This document shows positions 9,183 through 17,961 of a stretch of 64,000 nucleotides of DNA, in pieces; the first letter of the stretch is position 1; every line of letters begins with the position of its first letter. Source of the DNA: Oceanicaulis sp. (GTDB lineage Bacteria; Pseudomonadota; Alphaproteobacteria; Caulobacterales; Maricaulaceae); NCBI GenBank assembly GCA_040112665.1, contig CP157796.1, positions 2,443,501 to 2,507,500 of the forward strand, given 5' to 3'. The translations under genes were made by a program, and so were the position numbers. A model generated the notes under the pieces. That model did not search any database, was not told where the DNA came from, and saw only the letters and a list, made by a program, of their open reading frames with translations.

Positions 9183-9361
9183 CGAAAATAAACGGTTAAA
9201 AGGCATTATTCCTGATTCGGATTAACCCTGCGCTTACCCCCCCCGCGTCAAAGTCCTTCTCGTACGCTTCAGACCGAAAAGGCGATTGGCGTGCATGGTG
9301 GGACGCGGCGGAGACGAGGAGGAAACCTCCCGGTTCGCCGCCAAGGCAAGGGACGACGATC

Positions 9362-9634
9362 ATGGCTTTCACCGACGTGGAAACCGCTCAGGCGCACGAC
9401 GCGGTCAATCTGGACCCGACCGGCGAGGATCTGTGCAAGCTGGGCCTTCTGTATTCGACCGGCCAGTGCGGCGTGGTCGACTTCGTCGAGGCGCACAAAT
9501 GGTTCAATCTCGCCGCCCTGATGGGCAGCGAGCCGGCCAAGCACTATCGCAGCGAAGTCGCCGCCGACATGGACCCTGACGACATCAAGGCGGCGCTCAG
9601 CGCGGCGCGCGAATGGCTCTCCACGCGTCACTAG
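9362..9634 (+). CDS. Short Sel1-repeat protein
   Basis: 90 residues containing one Sel1-like TPR unit (about 22-60: LGLLYSTGQCGVVDFVEAHKWFNLAAL) and a C-terminal helix. The repeat has the AxxWxxxAA signature of Sel1 units, which mediate protein-protein contacts. Small one-repeat versions like this are common in Caulobacterales-type genomes. A purine-rich GGGACGACGATC precedes the ATG. The 179-bp stretch upstream (9183-9361) holds no gene that I can support and probably carries its promoter and leader. Confidence 0.8.
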   Translation: MAFTDVETAQAHDAVNLDPTGEDLCKLGLLYSTGQCGVVDFVEAHKWFNLAALMGSEPAKHYRSEVAADMDPDDIKAALSAAREWLSTRH

Positions 9635-9643
9635 GCGCATAGG

Positions 9644-10372
9644 TCACTCGCTGTTGAACAGGCGGTCGGCCAGGGCGTAGCTGAAGGCCGCGTCCACCGG
9701 CAGGATGCCGCGCACGTACTGATCGAGGAAATCGTTGATCTCGGCGATGGTCGAGCGCGGCACGAAAACGATGTCGTGCCGGGCGAGGGGGACGAGATCG
9801 GCGTTGCGGCCGTCCAGCGCGGCGGCCAGATCGACCGTGCGCAGCATGACGCCGCCGTTTTCCGCACGGCGCAGCACCGCGACCTCGCGGCGGCGTGACC
9901 GCGGCGTTGGCCCGCCTGCGAGCATGACCGCTTCAAGCACGCCGGTGCGTGCGTTGGGAAGTTCGATAGGCCCGGGGGTTCCGACCTCGCCGCCGACGAT
10001 GATGGTCTGCGAGCCGAAGCTTTCGGGGCGCACCTCCACGATCGGATCGCGCAGCACGGACGAATATCGGCTCGCGATCGCGCGGGCGGCTTCCGGCGCG
10101 CTCAGTCCTGTCACGGCGACCCCGCCAACGAGCGGCAGATTGACCCGCCCGTCCGGCCCGATCTCCCGTACGCCGGAAAGCTCGGGCGCGGTGTGCACCG
10201 TCACCTCGATCGTATCGCCAGGATAGAGCCGGTAGGCCGGCGCGCTCTCGCTCCAGGGCTGGAACCGCGAAGGCTCGAAGCCGCGCCGGGGCGGCTCCGG
10301 CGCACGGCTGGAACAGGCGCTTGCGAACAGCGCCGCCAGGACCAGAACGGCGTCGCGTCGGTTGAGGGTCAT
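9644..10372 (-). CDS. hfsD: Polysaccharide export outer-membrane lipoprotein (Wza/HfsD-like)
   Basis: 242 residues. A lipoprotein signal ends in a lipobox (ALFASAC, acylated Cys20). The polysaccharide export (Poly_export) domain follows, with its YRLYPGDTIEVTV motif (about 47-59). Next come SLBB-type segments (about 125-200: TIIVGGEVGTPGPIELPN) and a C-terminal segment with amphipathic character suited to an outer-membrane helical barrel. This is the size and domain order of the short Wza relatives such as Caulobacter HfsD. It diverges from the co-polymerase gene, and the shared intergenic region carries a CtrA-like site. Confidence 0.88.
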   Translation of the reverse strand: MTLNRRDAVLVLAALFASACSSRAPEPPRRGFEPSRFQPWSESAPAYRLYPGDTIEVTVHTAPELSGVREIGPDGRVNLPLVGGVAVTGLSAPEAARAIASRYSSVLRDPIVEVRPESFGSQTIIVGGEVGTPGPIELPNARTGVLEAVMLAGGPTPRSRRREVAVLRRAENGGVMLRTVDLAAALDGRNADLVPLARHDIVFVPRSTIAEINDFLDQYVRGILPVDAAFSYALADRLFNSE

Positions 10373-10420
10373 GCACCGCCTCGAAAATACTTGCGTTCAA
10401 GATACCTCGGCCGGTTTCGG

Positions 10421-10435
10421 CTAAGAAAAAATTAA
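10421..10435. promoter_or_regulatory. Candidate CtrA binding site between hfsD-like and hfsA-like genes
   Basis: CTAA-GAAAAAA-TTAA matches the CtrA consensus TTAA-N7-TTAA with one mismatch and exact 7-base spacing. It sits 49 bp before the hfsD-like start and 24 bp before the hfsA-like start. Cell-cycle control of adhesin synthesis would make sense, but the match is short. Confidence 0.4.
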
Positions 10436-10458
10436 GCGCGTCCGGGCCAGATGCGGAC

Positions 10459-11946
10459 ATGAACGACCGCGGGGCTCAGTCCGGGGCCGGCGAGCCCCAT
10501 GCGCGCGCCGAAACGCGCGAGCTCGACCTGTTCGACCTCGCCGCCTTCGTCTGGACGAAAAAGCTCCTCGCCATTCTCGTCACCGTGCTGGTCTTCGTTC
10601 CCGCGGCGGTCCTGGCCTGGTTCGCGCTCGAACCGGTCTGGCGCGCGGAGAGCCGGCTGCTCGTCATTCTCGACCAGAGCGATCTGACCCCGGGCGCTGC
10701 GGGGTCGGGCGGCGCGTTCACGCTCGATCAGGTCATGCAGTCGGAGACCGAGATCCTCAATTCCGACGCGGTGCGCCGCCGGGCGCTCGAAGCGCGGACC
10801 GGCGCTGCCGACCCCCGGGCCGTCGCGGCGCTGCGCGAAGGGTTCGCGGTCAGCCGCGCGCCGAACGCCAGCGTCCTGTCGGCGAGCTTCGAGGGCGATA
10901 CGCCCGAAGGCGCGGCGAACACGCTCAACGCCCTCATCGACGCCTATCTCGCCTATCGGGTCGAGCTTCTGGTCGGCGGCCCCGAGGGCGCGGTCGAAGG
11001 CCGGCTCGCCGCCGCGGAGGCCGAGGCCGCCCGCGCCGAGCAGGCGCTGCGGGTGTTCCTCAACGCCAACAACATCGCCGATTTCGAGACCGAACGTCAG
11101 GCCGTGCTGCAACGCATCGCCGATCTGCAGGCCCGTACGCTCAGCGCCGAAGCCGAAGCCTCGCAGGCGCGCGCCTTCGCCGCTTCGCTGAACGATCGGC
11201 TCAGAGAAATCCCGCAGGAGATCGCGCTCTACGTCGAGAACTCGGTGACCGGGCGCTTGCTCGATCTCGAGGTCCGGCGCGAGGAGCTTCTGTCGCGCTA
11301 CCTGCCCGACGCGCCGCCCGTCCAGACCGTCGATCGGGAGATCGCCGCGCTGCGCGCCTTCATCGACGCGGGCGGGGCGGACGGCCGGGGCCAGACCCGC
11401 ACCGGGATCAATCCGATCTGGCAGGAACTCGAGCAGGAGCGGCTGCAGCAGGACGCGTTTGCACGCGGTCAGGAACGCCTCGCCGCTGCGCTGCAGATCC
11501 AGCTCCGCGACGCGCGCGCCGAGGCCGATCGCCTACGCGGCCTTGCCCCGGAACACGACCGTCTGGTGCGCGCGGCGACGGCCCGCGCCGGCGCTGCCGA
11601 GCTTCTGTCGGTCGAAGCCGCCGACGCTTCGGCGCGCCGCAACGCCCCGCCCGGCGCGGCGGACGCTGTGCGGGTCGTCGAGCGCGCTGCGCCGCCCGCA
11701 CGCCCGGATTCGCTGCGCAGGCCGGCCGTCATGGCGGCCTTCGTCTTCGCGCTGGGGTGCGGCGTATTCGTGGCGCTGCTGGCGGGCTATCTCGACCATC
11801 GCAGTGCGACCGGAACCGCCCCGCAGGGCCCGGATCGTCCTGGGCGGCGCGATCAGGCCCGGCGCACGGACCGGGCCGGTCCGCCGGCGCGCCACCTGCC
11901 CGTGCTCGCCCGTCTCGGCGAAGCGCAGCCGTCAGCGCACCGTTAA
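10459..11946 (+). CDS. hfsA: Polysaccharide co-polymerase / chain-length regulator (Wzz/GumC, HfsA-like)
   Basis: 495 residues. A Wzz domain with a first membrane helix (about residues 35-57, AILVTVLVFVPAAVLAWF) precedes a large periplasmic region rich in heptad-like helices (about 165-390). This region includes the EAEAARAEQALRVFL coiled-coil motif typical of the GumC class. A second membrane helix follows (about 418-440), then a short cytoplasmic tail. It lacks its own kinase domain. The separate ATPase-like protein encoded next would supply that part, the split arrangement seen in Caulobacter HfsA/HfsB. It is first in a plus-strand run with the ATPase-like and polymerase genes. Confidence 0.88.
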   Translation: MNDRGAQSGAGEPHARAETRELDLFDLAAFVWTKKLLAILVTVLVFVPAAVLAWFALEPVWRAESRLLVILDQSDLTPGAAGSGGAFTLDQVMQSETEILNSDAVRRRALEARTGAADPRAVAALREGFAVSRAPNASVLSASFEGDTPEGAANTLNALIDAYLAYRVELLVGGPEGAVEGRLAAAEAEAARAEQALRVFLNANNIADFETERQAVLQRIADLQARTLSAEAEASQARAFAASLNDRLREIPQEIALYVENSVTGRLLDLEVRREELLSRYLPDAPPVQTVDREIAALRAFIDAGGADGRGQTRTGINPIWQELEQERLQQDAFARGQERLAAALQIQLRDARAEADRLRGLAPEHDRLVRAATARAGAAELLSVEAADASARRNAPPGAADAVRVVERAAPPARPDSLRRPAVMAAFVFALGCGVFVALLAGYLDHRSATGTAPQGPDRPGRRDQARRTDRAGPPARHLPVLARLGEAQPSAHR

Positions 11947-11990
11947 CCAAGGCGCAATACGCTGACCAGCGAACGACGGGGAGCGGCCGG

Positions 11991-12605
11991 TTGCGCACGC
12001 ATGATCTCGAGACCGAACTGAGCGGGCTGGCCCGCCGCCTCACGGGCGGCGCGGACGGGCGCGCGGTCATGGTCGCGCCGGTCTCCGAGGGCGCGGGCGC
12101 AAGCACCGTGGCTGCGGCTCTGGCGCACGCCGCCTGCCGGGAGACGGGCCGTCCCACCTGGATCATTGATCTTGATTTCTCAGCAAATACACAGGCCTCG
12201 CGGGCAAAGCTCAACTGCCAGGCCTATGCCGGCGAGCTCGGCGGTGACCGCTTCTGGCGCGTCGCGCCAGAAGGCGCAGGCCGGCTCGCGCTCAGGCGCT
12301 GCGAAGATGCGCCGGTTTTCATCAGCGAGTTTCAGAGAAAGCCCGGCGCAGTGAAACGGGTCACCTTTCACGGGTCATCGGCATGGTGGACGCGGGCGCG
12401 CCAGTCCTGCGGCCTCGTGCTCGTCGACGCCCCGTTCGGTTCGGCGGCCGCCCCTGCGCTGGCGGCCGATCTTGACGGCGTCATTCTTGTCGCCGACGCG
12501 CGCGGCAGCCGCCGGTCTGAGGCAGAACGGCTGACCGAGCGGATCGAGGAGGCGGGGGGCCGGGTGCTCGGCGTCGTGGTGAACCGCGCGCCGGAGCGGC
12601 GATGA
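11991..12605 (+). CDS. hfsB: CpsD/HfsB-like ATPase-fold partner of the co-polymerase, P-loop lysine absent
   Basis: 204 residues from a TTG start that has GGGGAG at a suitable distance. Upstream in-frame codons read through unrelated sequence. The fold is that of bacterial tyrosine-kinase-like P-loop proteins: a Walker A region (about 27-36), WIIDLDF (Walker A'), and GLVLVDAPFG/LDGVILVADA (Walker B region). The Walker A reads SEGAGASTVA where active members have GEGKST, so the nucleotide-binding lysine is replaced by Ala. No C-terminal tyrosine cluster is present either. It is therefore likely a non-kinase partner of the HfsA-like protein. The next gene overlaps it by four bases. Confidence 0.78.
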   Translation: MRTHDLETELSGLARRLTGGADGRAVMVAPVSEGAGASTVAAALAHAACRETGRPTWIIDLDFSANTQASRAKLNCQAYAGELGGDRFWRVAPEGAGRLALRRCEDAPVFISEFQRKPGAVKRVTFHGSSAWWTRARQSCGLVLVDAPFGSAAAPALAADLDGVILVADARGSRRSEAERLTERIEEAGGRVLGVVVNRAPERR

Positions 12606-13870
12606 CCGCCGCCGAGCTGTCCGCCCGCTGGCGCGGCGCGGCTCCGCAGCTGGCGTTCTGGCCGCTGCTCGAGGCCGGGATCGCGCTCATCTGCCTGCTT
12701 TTGTATTCGAACGCGCTGATCGCGCCGCTGCTGGCCGATCCGGCCGACCCTGAAGGCTCGGCGGTGCTGCGGCTCGTCTGGCCGCCGGTCTATCTCGCAA
12801 CTCTCGGCCTCATCGCGCTGAGCCCGGCGCGGGTCTGGCGCACTGCGCTCAGGGCCTGGCCGGTGCTGGTTCTCGCTGGGCTGGCGATCGTCTCGTCGGT
12901 GTGGTCGATCGATCCAGGCACGAGCGCGCGGCGCGGCCTCGCCGTGCTGATGACGGCGGTGTTCGGGCTCTGGCTCGCGGCGCGATACGACTGGCGCGAT
13001 CTCATCCGGCTTCTGGCGGTGATGTTCGCAGTGCTGGCGATCGGCAGCTTCGTCGCAGGGGCGCTGTTTCCCGGCTTCGGGGTTATGGCCGAGGTTCATG
13101 TCGGCGCATGGCGCGGGCTGTGGTGGGAGAAGAACACGCTGGGCGCGGTGATGGCCTGGGCGAGCCTGTCGTTCTGCGCTGCGGCCGCCGCCGCGCCTGA
13201 CGCCGTCGAGCGCCGGATCTGGCTCGGCTTCGTCGTGCTCGGCGTGGGGCTGGTGCTTCTGTCGACGTCCAAGACCGCGCTCGGCGCCTGTCTGATCTGC
13301 GTCGGCGGCCCGCTGGGCATCGCGCTCGCACGCCGCGGGTTCGGCTTCGCCGCGCTCGCGGTCTTCGCGCTGAGCTGCGGCGTCGCCGCGCTCGCGGGCG
13401 TTCTGATCGTCGGGCCGGGCGTCATTCTCGAAGCGCTCGGACGGGACGCCACGCTCACCGGCCGTACCGACATCTGGGCCGTGCTCACCGGGCAGATCGC
13501 CGAGCGGCCGCTCACCGGCTACGGCTACGGCGCGTTCTGGGAGGTGAAGGACGGGCCGGTGCACTGGGTGCGCCAGATCACCGCCTGGCCCGTGCCGACC
13601 GCGCACAACGCCTGGCTCGAAACCGCGCTGGCGGTCGGCGTGCCTGCGACGGTCTTCGCCGCCGTCACGGTTCTGACCGGGTTCGCCAAGGCGGCGGGCC
13701 GGTTGTTTGCGGGGATCGAGACCTACTGGGCGCTGCCCTTCCTGACCGCCTGGCTCGTGATCTCGATGACCGAAAGCGTGCTTCTGGAACAGAACGGGCT
13801 TGTCTGGCTTCTGTTGAGCGCGACGCTTGCGAAGCTCTACGCCGAGCGTTCCAGCCTGGCCACGCCGTAA
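12602..13870 (+). CDS. O-antigen ligase/polymerase family membrane protein (Wzy/ExoQ, HfsC-like)
   Basis: 422 residues with about ten to twelve membrane spans. A periplasmic loop has the ExoQ-type signature HVGAWRGLWWEKNTLG (about residues 161-176). A later loop contains ALGRDATLTGRTDIW (about 279-293) and the GYGYGAFW motif (about 306-313). This class polymerises or ligates lipid-linked repeat units at the periplasmic face. Its place after hfsA- and hfsB-like genes supports a polymerase role. The last 34 bp overlap the end of the convergent glycosyltransferase gene. Confidence 0.85.
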   Translation: MTAAELSARWRGAAPQLAFWPLLEAGIALICLLLYSNALIAPLLADPADPEGSAVLRLVWPPVYLATLGLIALSPARVWRTALRAWPVLVLAGLAIVSSVWSIDPGTSARRGLAVLMTAVFGLWLAARYDWRDLIRLLAVMFAVLAIGSFVAGALFPGFGVMAEVHVGAWRGLWWEKNTLGAVMAWASLSFCAAAAAAPDAVERRIWLGFVVLGVGLVLLSTSKTALGACLICVGGPLGIALARRGFGFAALAVFALSCGVAALAGVLIVGPGVILEALGRDATLTGRTDIWAVLTGQIAERPLTGYGYGAFWEVKDGPVHWVRQITAWPVPTAHNAWLETALAVGVPATVFAAVTVLTGFAKAAGRLFAGIETYWALPFLTAWLVISMTESVLLEQNGLVWLLLSATLAKLYAERSSLATP

Positions 13871-14757
13871 AAGCGCGGAGCGGCGAGGTCGAACCAGACG
13901 AGCTTGCCTGCGCCCTGCGCCGCGCGGTCGATCATCGCCGCGCAGGCGCCCGCGCCGGCGAGGCGGGCGGGTGCAGCCAGCGCGCCGTAGATCGCCAGCT
14001 GAGCCGCGCCGACGATCATCCAGCCTGCAACGCCGAGCGGCCGGCCGAGATGGGCGGCGGTCTGCGACGGGCCCTGACCGTAAGCGAAGCTGCGCTTGAG
14101 GAGATGGGACCAGTTCGCCCGCGCGCCCTCGACATGCTCGACGACCTCCGCCTCGGCCGCCCAGGCGAACACAGCTCCGGCGTTTGCGAGAGCGGTGAAC
14201 AGCCGGTCGTCCTCGCCGCCGGTCTCGTTGAGCGCGGGATCGAAGACGGGGTCTGGCAGGGCGAGCCGTGTCCGGTCGATCAGCGAATTGCCGCAGCCGA
14301 AAGGCTTGCCGATCTCGCCGGTTTCGAACGCCGGCCGCCGGTCGTAAAGTCGGCCGGCATAGGCCTTTACGAGCGCTGAGGCGTGATCGGGCGCTTCGGC
14401 GCTCACAGGGCCGAACACCACGTCAGCGCCGGTTTCGCGCCGAGCGTCGTCTAGAGCGGCGAGCCAGCCCGGCGAGGCGCTTTCATCGTCGTCGAGCTGG
14501 GCGACGAGATCGCCCGCCGCCGCGGCGAAGCCGGCGTTGCGCGCGTTCGCCACGCCGGGTTCTGGCGCATGCACGTAAGCGAGCGGGCAGGGCGCATGGA
14601 CGGCCAGCGCCTCCACCACCCCGCGGGCGCTCGCTTCGGGCGCGTTGTCGGCGACCACGATTTCGTCCGGCGTTCTTGTCTGATTGAACACGCTTTCAAG
14701 CGCGCGTTTCAGGCTGTCGGGCCGTCTGAAAGTCGGGATGAGGACGGTGAGGCTCAC
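13837..14757 (-). CDS. Glycosyltransferase family 2
   Basis: 306 residues from a GTG start that overlaps the stop of the deacetylase gene (GTGA). GT-A fold signs are the N-terminal SLTVLIPTFRRPDSL, the nucleotide-binding Asp in EIVVADN (about 35-41), the metal-binding DDDES (about 88-92) and a catalytic-loop GGEDDRLF (about 180-187). A C-terminal hydrophobic region (about 235-275) probably associates with the membrane. It is last in a four-gene minus-strand operon whose order (flippase, GT2, deacetylase, GT2) resembles Caulobacter hfsF-G-H with an HfsL-like transferase appended. Confidence 0.85.
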   Translation of the reverse strand: MSLTVLIPTFRRPDSLKRALESVFNQTRTPDEIVVADNAPEASARGVVEALAVHAPCPLAYVHAPEPGVANARNAGFAAAAGDLVAQLDDDESASPGWLAALDDARRETGADVVFGPVSAEAPDHASALVKAYAGRLYDRRPAFETGEIGKPFGCGNSLIDRTRLALPDPVFDPALNETGGEDDRLFTALANAGAVFAWAAEAEVVEHVEGARANWSHLLKRSFAYGQGPSQTAAHLGRPLGVAGWMIVGAAQLAIYGALAAPARLAGAGACAAMIDRAAQGAGKLVWFDLAAPRFYGVARLERSA

Positions 14758-15521
14758 TGCGCCGCCTCGATGGTTTCCAGCGCTCCGGCCATCGTGTCGA
14801 CCTCGAAGCCGGCTCGGCGCACTGCGTCGCAGACGGTTTCGAGGAAGGCCGGCGTGCAGCCCCATTCGCTCGGGTTTTCGCGCACGTCATGGCCGAAGAA
14901 GATCAACCAGCCCGGGCTGAGCGCGGCGTCCTCGATATAGTCGAGCGCGCGCGCCAGGCCCGGCTCGCCGCCGTCCAGCGGCACGGCGTTCAGAAGGCCC
15001 CTGTCCGCGCCGGTCCGGTTCACGCCGGGGCGCACCCCGCGCAGGGCGCGGTAGGGCTTCAGAAGCGCCGATTTCAGGCCCGGCCGGGCTTCGCCGTAAG
15101 GAAAGGCGAAGGTGCGCGGCGGCGCCTTCACCCCGCCATGGCGCAGCCGGTCGCGATTGCGGCCGCAATCGGCGAGGGTGGCGGCCACCGGCGCGCCCCC
15201 GGCGTCGTCATGGGCGAAGGTGTGACAGCCGATTTCATGACCGGACGCCTCGAGCCGGGCGAGATCGGCGTCGGTGTGCATGGCCCCCAGATGCGTCGTC
15301 CGCTCGGTGAAGCCCGCAGCGGCGTAGAATGTGCCGCGCCAGCCGAAGCGTTCGAGAATCTCCGCGCCGGTGGTCGCGGCGCTTTGCGGCACGTCGTCGA
15401 AACTGAAACTCACGAGCGTGCGATCGAGCCGGTAGCTCAGCGGCGTCCGGTCGAGCGCGCGAGCCGCATAGCGGCGCAGCTTGCCGTGAAGCCCGGAAGG
15501 CGGGGTGTAGATCGCGTTCAT
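14754..15521 (-). CDS. hfsH: Polysaccharide deacetylase (NodB fold, HfsH-like)
   Basis: 255 residues. NodB-homology motifs are present: SFSFDDVP (catalytic Asp and metal Asp, about 38-45), the zinc pair in HEIGCHTFAH (about 97-106) and FAFPYGE (about 141-147). A late GHDV motif is at about 217-220. The enzyme removes N-acetyl groups from exopolysaccharide, which in holdfast-type glycans gives positive charge and adhesion. There is no signal peptide, matching cytoplasmic deacetylases of the HfsH type. It overlaps genes on both sides by four bases. Confidence 0.88.
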   Translation of the reverse strand: MNAIYTPPSGLHGKLRRYAARALDRTPLSYRLDRTLVSFSFDDVPQSAATTGAEILERFGWRGTFYAAAGFTERTTHLGAMHTDADLARLEASGHEIGCHTFAHDDAGGAPVAATLADCGRNRDRLRHGGVKAPPRTFAFPYGEARPGLKSALLKPYRALRGVRPGVNRTGADRGLLNAVPLDGGEPGLARALDYIEDAALSPGWLIFFGHDVRENPSEWGCTPAFLETVCDAVRRAGFEVDTMAGALETIEAAQ

Positions 15522-16441
15522 CGTGAGAGACTCCGTGCCGCGACGCCGGCGCGATAGAGCTTGAGACCGGCGACCCTGAGCGCGACCGGGGCGAAGCCGG
15601 CGCGGGCCGCGATCGCGCCCGTAAGCCGGGCGAGCGGTCCGATCCTGAACCGGCGGACGGCCAGGGCGAGGCGCGCGCCGGGCCGCGCCGCGTAATCCGG
15701 GTGCCGATCCAGAAGCCGGGCGAAATTCGGGCCCGAGCGGGCGAACTTGGCGATCAGGCCCTCAACGCTTTCCAGCCCGGCATGGCCGGCGGGGTTGTCG
15801 ACATGACCGGTGCAGGCGCGCGCCGCAAAGCTCAGCGCCCAGTCGACATCCTCCCAGCCCCAGCCCTCATAGCCCTCGTCGAAGAGGATGAAGGCGGAGG
15901 CGCGAACCGCGAGATTGGACGAGCAGATCGCCACCGGACCCGCCGTCTCACGCTCGGCCGCGCTGCGTACGTCGCTCGCGTGCGCCAAAGCGGCGTGGAC
16001 TTTATGGGCGGGGCTTTCCGGCGCGACGGGCGCATAGCCGCCGAACAGGGCGTCGGCGCGAGCTTCGGCGATATGGTCGAGCCAACGCTGAAGGAAGCCC
16101 GGCTCGGTGCGCATGTCGGCGTCCAGAAACAGAAGCCATTCGCCGCGCGCCCGCGCCGCGAGCCGGTTGCGCGCGCCCGAGCGGCCGAAATTCACGCGGG
16201 CGACTACGAGGCGGGCTGGTGTTTCAACGCCTTGAACCGAAGTCTTTACTCGCTCTGTCAGCGCCGCATCGGGCGCGCCGTCGTCGAAGGCGACGAGTTC
16301 GACGCCTGACGGCGCGTCCGCGGCGAGTTGCTTGATGAGGCCGGAAGGATCGTCGCGGTGAAACGGGATCAGCACTGACAGGCGGATCGCTTCGGCGCCG
16401 GCGGCGGCAAGGTTGGCGTGTTCCTCGATGAGCGCGCTCAT
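15518..16441 (-). CDS. hfsG: Glycosyltransferase family 2 (HfsG-like)
   Basis: 307 residues. GT-A motifs are IRLSVLIPFHRDDPS (about 19-33), the acidic motif FLDADMR (about 106-112) in place of the DxD, and a long C-terminal GWGWEDVDWALSF (about 193-205). That last ED motif is typical of chain-extending transferases. The N-terminal SGARNRLA stretch (about 88-95) binds the donor. Length and position between flippase and deacetylase match HfsG. It overlaps the genes on either side by four bases, so the four minus-strand genes form one tightly coupled operon. Confidence 0.85.
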   Translation of the reverse strand: MSALIEEHANLAAAGAEAIRLSVLIPFHRDDPSGLIKQLAADAPSGVELVAFDDGAPDAALTERVKTSVQGVETPARLVVARVNFGRSGARNRLAARARGEWLLFLDADMRTEPGFLQRWLDHIAEARADALFGGYAPVAPESPAHKVHAALAHASDVRSAAERETAGPVAICSSNLAVRASAFILFDEGYEGWGWEDVDWALSFAARACTGHVDNPAGHAGLESVEGLIAKFARSGPNFARLLDRHPDYAARPGARLALAVRRFRIGPLARLTGAIAARAGFAPVALRVAGLKLYRAGVAARSLSR

Positions 16442-17892
16442 GCCTGCGCCTCCTTCGCGGGCGGACGCACGAGGCCGCCGAGCAGCGCGCGGCAGCCACC
16501 CGCGTCGAGCGCGAGCGCAGCCATCGCATAGACCCCCGCGCCGGCGGCCATCTTGAAGAGCAGCACGGCGAGGGCGGGCCCGGTCGAAGGGACGGCCGTC
16601 ACGGCGAGCGCCATAACGCCGGTCGCCGCAGCGGCGCGCGCCCAGGCGCTGACCGGGATGGGCAGCGGGAAGATCCTCCGGCCATGGACCGCGCAGATGG
16701 TCAGAGCCGCAGCGTAGGCGAGCACAGTCGACGCCGCCGCGCCCTCGATGCCGAAGCGCGGCGTGAGGATCAGATTGAGGACGAGATTGAGCGCGGCCGC
16801 GCCGCTCATCACCAGCGCCATCAGGCGCGGCTTGCGCCCAAGCGTGTAGGCCTCGTGGAAATAGAAGGTCATCAGCCCGTTCATCAGGCCCGACAGCGCG
16901 ATCCAGGGCACGATGCCGGCGGCGGGACCGGCGATCTCCGCGCCGATCAGCAGGTGCGCGGCGGGCTCGGCGACAAGAGCGAGGCCGGCTGCGGCGGGAA
17001 ATCCGATGAGCGCCATCAGGCCTGCGGTGCGCCGCGCGACATCCTGGGCCGCGGCGCGGCCATGGTTTTCGAGTGCGAGGACGAGAAGCGGTGCGGTCGT
17101 CGTGCCCAGCCAGAGGAACACGATCGAAAGCGAACGATCCGCCAGCGCATAGCCCGCCGCGTAGGCCCCGGTGGACGCTTCACCCAGAAGCGCGGCGATC
17201 ACGAACCGGTCGCCGGTCGACAGAAGCCCTTCGAAGATCAGAGAAACCGCCACGGGGCCGCCATAGGCGAGGAAGGCCGCCGCGCGCGGGGCGTCGGCGC
17301 GGTCCCTGCGGGCGCGGCTAAACAGGACCGGCGCGTCGATGACGAGCGCGATCGCGCCGGCCAGCGCCATGCCCGCGAACGGTCCCGCCGCGCCGAGCCC
17401 GCCTGCGGCGACGAAGATGACGCCGAGCGCGAAGCCGGCCGACAGGGTGAAGGTCTCGATGAGCGAATATCGCCAGGCCTGACCGCCTGCACGGCGGCTT
17501 TCAAGGCACAGGCTGAGCCCCGAGCGGATGATCGTGTGCGCCAGAGCAAAGCCGGCTGCGGCGCGCAAGGCAGGCTCGAAAGGCAGCAGCGCGATCGCCG
17601 CCGCGCCGAGACCGATCGCGGGCAGGGCGATGATCAGATAGAGCCGCGCCGCGGTGAACAGATGACCGGCCAGGCGGCCCCGGGCTGCCGCGCGGGCGTG
17701 ATGGCGCGCAACGGCGGCGTCGATCCAGGTGAAGACCAGCGTGCCGGCGAGCGAGGCGGCCGCGAAGAGCAGGACATAGCGGCCGTATTCTTCGGGCGTG
17801 AGGATCCGGGTGAACACCGCGATCGCGCCGAAGCCGACCAGTGCCTGGGCGGCGTAGACGGGCAGATAGGCGATCAGGTGGCGGTTCAGCAT
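16438..17892 (-). CDS. hfsF: Polysaccharide flippase (Wzx/MATE-like, HfsF-like)
   Basis: 484 residues with about twelve to fourteen hydrophobic spans. The opening pattern is that of the polysaccharide biosynthesis transporter family (VGFGAIAVFTRILTPEEYGRY, with the TPEEYG turn at about 32-37). It would flip the undecaprenyl-linked repeat unit to the periplasmic side. It is first in the minus-strand operon and is transcribed divergently from the GNAT gene. The 142-bp divergent region contains paired inverted repeats. No initiating phosphoglycosyl transferase (HfsE-like) gene is seen here. Confidence 0.88.
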   Translation of the reverse strand: MLNRHLIAYLPVYAAQALVGFGAIAVFTRILTPEEYGRYVLLFAAASLAGTLVFTWIDAAVARHHARAAARGRLAGHLFTAARLYLIIALPAIGLGAAAIALLPFEPALRAAAGFALAHTIIRSGLSLCLESRRAGGQAWRYSLIETFTLSAGFALGVIFVAAGGLGAAGPFAGMALAGAIALVIDAPVLFSRARRDRADAPRAAAFLAYGGPVAVSLIFEGLLSTGDRFVIAALLGEASTGAYAAGYALADRSLSIVFLWLGTTTAPLLVLALENHGRAAAQDVARRTAGLMALIGFPAAAGLALVAEPAAHLLIGAEIAGPAAGIVPWIALSGLMNGLMTFYFHEAYTLGRKPRLMALVMSGAAALNLVLNLILTPRFGIEGAAASTVLAYAAALTICAVHGRRIFPLPIPVSAWARAAAATGVMALAVTAVPSTGPALAVLLFKMAAGAGVYAMAALALDAGGCRALLGGLVRPPAKEAQA

Positions 17893-17961
17893 GGATCGGT
17901 CCGGGCGGTTTCACGCACGTCCATGCAAGGCCGGGGCCGGTGCGGACGCTCGGAACGGAAT

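Noticed and set aside
9183-9361. Non-coding RNA or CtrA site in the gap before the Sel1 gene
   Set aside because: TTAA-like motifs there have wrong spacing and the hairpins are weak. Nothing more specific can be supported.
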